A stretch of 34,488 nucleotides of DNA, taken from the NCBI RefSeq assembly GCF_018986435.1, contig NZ_JAHMIN010000023.1, forward strand, positions 23,603 to 58,090, given 5' to 3'. Position 1 is the first letter of the stretch; each line of letters opens with the position of its first letter. A model generated the notes under the pieces. The model was not told the origin of the DNA. It saw nothing but the letters and a program-made list of their open reading frames with translations, and did not search any database. This document shows, in pieces, positions 32,611 through 34,488 of the stretch. Made by a program: the position numbers and the translations under genes. Origin of the DNA: Hahella sp. HN01. Its GTDB lineage: Bacteria; Pseudomonadota; Gammaproteobacteria; Pseudomonadales; Oleiphilaceae.

Positions 32611-33929
32611 CAATAGGCCTCCAGATCCCTGCCGGATTTAACGCTTAGCGCGTCTTTGGAAAGCGGAGCGCCTGGTGAGAAATAGCCCGCCGCCACTTTG
32701 GCGTCGATCTCCACCTTGGCGTCCTCTGGAATCATGTCATCGGGAATCGTAATGCGATTGACGATCTCGATGCCCTGACTGGTCAGCGCCTCAAACTTCA
32801 TATTGCTCATGGACGCCATATGGTCGATGCGCGTCACGCCCAACCAGTGCAACGGGTCCGGCATCAATGGCTGAAAGCGCATATCCTCGACGCCGGCGAT
32901 ACACTCGGTACGTTCAAAGTAGGCGTCCGCACGGTCGCCGCCCACTTGCCGTTTACGGGCGTTGTACACCAGAAACTTGGTCACCTCTCCAAGGGCTCTT
33001 CCCTCTTTGCGGTTATACAGGATGATCCCCACACCGCCGCGCTGGGCGACGCGAATGCACACTTCAATGCCGTGGGTGAGATAGGGGCGACAGGTGCAAA
33101 TATCCGAGCCGAAAACATCGGAGCCATTGCACTCGTCATGCACCCGGCAGGCGACTTCCCGCTCGGGATCGGAGATAGCCGTATGGTCGCCGAACAGATA
33201 TAACGTCACGCCGCCGATGGGAGGCAACAACACCGACAAGTCTGGCCGCGTCACCAGCTCGGGAAACATGCCGCCGGTGTGCTCAAACATCGCCTTGCGC
33301 AAGGTCGCCTCCGCCACCCCCAGGCGTCGCGCGACGCCAGGCAGATGCCAAACCGGCTCAATGGCGACCTTGGTGACATTGGCTTCGCCGGTCGCCAGCA
33401 ATATTTTGCCGTCGGCGGGAATCAGCCCTTGCTTCACCGCATATTGAATTTCGGGGATGGCGATACGCGCTTTGGTGACAGCGATGGTGGGACGGATATC
33501 CAACCCTTGTTGCAGGTGCGTTTGGAAGTCTGAGGCCACGCGGTGCCCCCAGGGGTCGAGGGAGACAATCTTGTCCGCATCGCTCCATTGCGGGTGCGGC
33601 CCCAAATCGATCACCGGTTCCGTATTGGTAAGATCCGGCCGGTGCAGCGGCGATAAATCGCCCTTCGCCACCGCCAGGGCGCGATACAGACTGTAAGCGC
33701 CGGCATGAGAGCCGATGGTGTTTTTACAGGCGGGATTGGACAGCGTTCCGATAATCGGCCCACGCTCGCCAATATCCGCAGCGCCCCATTTGACGGGATG
33801 TTTCACCCCGTTGCGCGTATGCGAGGTCAACGCTATCGCGCGCACTTGCTGGTCTACCCCCATAGCCAAGTCCTCAGCTATCGACGACAGGTCGTCGAGG
33901 TTGTAAACCCAATATGCTGCAGATTTCAT
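32610..33929 (-). CDS. GTP cyclohydrolase II-like URC1-type protein
   Basis: This is a 439-residue protein with a long N-terminal region (1-250) absent from RibA and a RibA-like domain after it. The zinc ligands fit C-x10-C-x-C: Cys267, Cys278 and Cys280 in RVHDECNGSDVFGSDICTC. By hand alignment Asp and Arg of GVEDMRF match the catalytic Asp/Arg of RibA, while RibA's EGRNIGL reads EGRALGE. The adjoining DUF1688 and upp genes identify it as URC1-type, acting on a uracil-derived ring, rather than as riboflavin synthesis. The true start is ATG 33929; the TTG eight codons earlier lies inside the operator. Confidence 0.9.
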   Translation of the reverse strand: MKSAAYWVYNLDDLSSIAEDLAMGVDQQVRAIALTSHTRNGVKHPVKWGAADIGERGPIIGTLSNPACKNTIGSHAGAYSLYRALAVAKGDLSPLHRPDLTNTEPVIDLGPHPQWSDADKIVSLDPWGHRVASDFQTHLQQGLDIRPTIAVTKARIAIPEIQYAVKQGLIPADGKILLATGEANVTKVAIEPVWHLPGVARRLGVAEATLRKAMFEHTGGMFPELVTRPDLSVLLPPIGGVTLYLFGDHTAISDPEREVACRVHDECNGSDVFGSDICTCRPYLTHGIEVCIRVAQRGGVGIILYNRKEGRALGEVTKFLVYNARKRQVGGDRADAYFERTECIAGVEDMRFQPLMPDPLHWLGVTRIDHMASMSNMKFEALTSQGIEIVNRITIPDDMIPEDAKVEIDAKVAAGYFSPGAPLSKDALSVKSGRDLEAY

Positions 33930-33937
33930 TCCAGTAA

Positions 33938-33953
33938 TTGACCAATCAGTCAA
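33938..33953 (-). promoter_or_regulatory. RutR-like operator
   Basis: TTGACCAATCAGTCAA matches the RutR operator TTGACCA-N2-TGGTCAA at 12 of 14 defined positions. It lies between the predicted transcription start and the URC1-type ATG, eight bases before that codon, where a bound repressor would block transcription. RutR is a TetR-family regulator that responds to uracil and thymine. No TetR-type gene is in the window. Confidence 0.65.
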
Positions 33954-33979
33954 CTAATGGGCGCGAGTACTATGCGAGT

Positions 33980-34008
33980 ACTAAAATCAATGAGTTGAAC
34001 AGTGACAA
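33980..34008 (-). promoter_or_regulatory. Sigma-70-type promoter of the uracil operon
   Basis: On the minus strand, -35 TTGTCA (34003-34008, five of six consensus bases) and -10 TTTAGT (33980-33985, four of six) are separated by exactly 17 bases. Transcription would start near 33973. A direct repeat GCGAGTACTA at 33963-33972 and 33974-33983 overlaps the -10 and start. Confidence 0.5.
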
Positions 34009-34049
34009 CAGGGTTTCGGCGGCAGGAGGAAAAACAAAAAGGCGGAGGA

Positions 34050-34085
34050 ATAAAGACGCCGCTGCGCATTCATTGTGCAACGGCG
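34050..34085 (-). terminator. Terminator after the TonB-dependent receptor gene
   Basis: On the minus strand CGCCGTTGC (34085-34077) pairs with GCAGCGGCG (34065-34057), with one G-U pair, and is followed by TCTTTATT. It lies 20 bases beyond the receptor stop codon and separates it from the uracil operon promoter. Confidence 0.7.
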
Positions 34086-34104
34086 CCCGGAGACTGTGCA
34101 GCGA

Positions 34105-34488
34105 TTAATAAGTCCAGTTAACCGTCAGCTTGGCGCTGCGGGGCGCGCCATAATAACTCTGCGCCCAGTACAGACTGTTCAGGTATTTTTCGTCTGTGAT
34201 GTTGTCCAGATTCAAGGTAGCGCTCCAGTTATCCGTAAAATCATACTTCGCCATCAGGTTGACCAGCATGTAGTCCTCCTGAGTGGTGCGGATGGATTCG
34301 CCCGCATTCGGCCCCGTCGTAGCCACGCCCTGCTCTCTGTAGATGTCGTCCTGCCAGCTCAAACTGGCGCCCACTTTCAAGCGCTCCAGACCGGGAACGC
34401 GATAGCTGGACGACAACCGCAGCATACGCCGGGGCACATAAGTTTTGGCGTCCTCGCCGTCTTTGTCTTCGATGGAAACATACGTGAA
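34105..34488 (-). CDS. TonB-dependent receptor, C-terminal part (cut by window edge)
   Basis: The reading frame is open to the end of the window, so the gene begins outside it; 127 residues are visible. They show outer-membrane barrel strands (RMLRLSSSYRVPGLERLKVGASLSWQDDIYRE), the LVNLMAKYDFTDNWSATLNLDNITDEKYL block and the terminal RSAKLTVNWTY with an aromatic last residue. LNLDNITDEKYL and the final beta-strand are the hallmark of TonB-dependent siderophore receptors. The style (YWAQSYYGAPRS) resembles FhuE/FpvA-type ferric-siderophore receptors, but the ligand cannot be determined from this end. It has its own terminator. Confidence 0.9.
   Translation of the reverse strand, partial: FTYVSIEDKDGEDAKTYVPRRMLRLSSSYRVPGLERLKVGASLSWQDDIYREQGVATTGPNAGESIRTTQEDYMLVNLMAKYDFTDNWSATLNLDNITDEKYLNSLYWAQSYYGAPRSAKLTVNWTY

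Noticed and set aside
33930-33953. TTG start giving the URC1-type protein eight more residues
   Set aside because: The TTG is the end of the RutR-like operator, and an ATG with the family-like start MKSAAYW follows.
1-34488. CRISPR arrays, insertion sequences, tRNA or rRNA genes
   Set aside because: No regularly spaced repeats, transposase motifs, terminal inverted repeats or RNA gene signatures were seen on reading both strands.

Overview
The window is a stretch of chromosome from a moderately GC-rich gammaproteobacterium. The gene content suggests a marine Oceanospirillales-type organism close to Hahella. That placement is inferred from protein style, from a MaoP/YifE-type protein and GlrK-QseG-GlrR, and from the mix of a SUF iron-sulfur operon with a URC uracil operon; no database search was possible. 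I see no rRNA, tRNA, insertion sequence, CRISPR array or phage gene. Nearly all DNA is accounted for by ordinary, tightly packed genes on both strands.

Layout. (1) 165-2155: an OmpR-type response regulator and its HAMP sensor kinase, overlapping by 1 base. (2) 2157-5246, minus strand: envelope genes, namely a C39-like peptidase lipoprotein with TPRs (PA2778 type), its partner membrane protein (PA2779 type), an OmpA-domain lipoprotein, a BON-domain protein and a secreted double EF-hand protein. (3) 5594-8996: glrK-qseG-glrR, an envelope-sensing two-component system that activates sigma-54 promoters, with 4-base overlaps. (4) 9217-13709: an export-heavy cluster of a cupredoxin-like protein, a membrane GGDEF/EAL protein, a DUF3034 outer-membrane-like protein and a lipoprotein truncated hemoglobin. 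(5) 13786-15749: slyD, an orphan GspF-domain membrane protein and maoP. (6) 16102-23258: the SUF system, with an Rrf2 regulator divergent from sufB-sufC-sufD-sufS-sufA-sufT-sufE. (7) 23341-28527: small accessory genes (unknown protein, DinB-like, FMN reductase, macrodomain, secreted glycosidase-like protein, exported protein, DCC protein, DoxX-like protein). (8) 28767-30572: an acetolactate-synthase-like ThDP enzyme. (9) 30606-33929, minus strand: a compact URC-type uracil-degradation operon (GTP-cyclohydrolase-II-like URC1, DUF1688/URC4, uracil phosphoribosyltransferase). (10) 34105-34488: the C-terminal end of a TonB-dependent receptor, cut by the window edge.

How the genes work together. 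The SUF block is a complete sulfur mobilisation (SufS, SufE), scaffold (SufB, SufC, SufD) and delivery (SufA, SufT) pathway. Its [2Fe-2S]-type Rrf2 regulator faces an imperfect dyad resembling an IscR type 1 site. The URC block has a good promoter followed by a sequence matching 12 of 14 defined positions of the RutR operator, just before the first start codon. This suggests that a pyrimidine-sensing TetR-family repressor controls a different uracil pathway from the Rut pathway it is known for.

The least understood parts are the cupredoxin / c-di-GMP / porin-like / exported-globin cluster and the PA2778-PA2779 pair. The latter may be a periplasmic protease and its membrane substrate.
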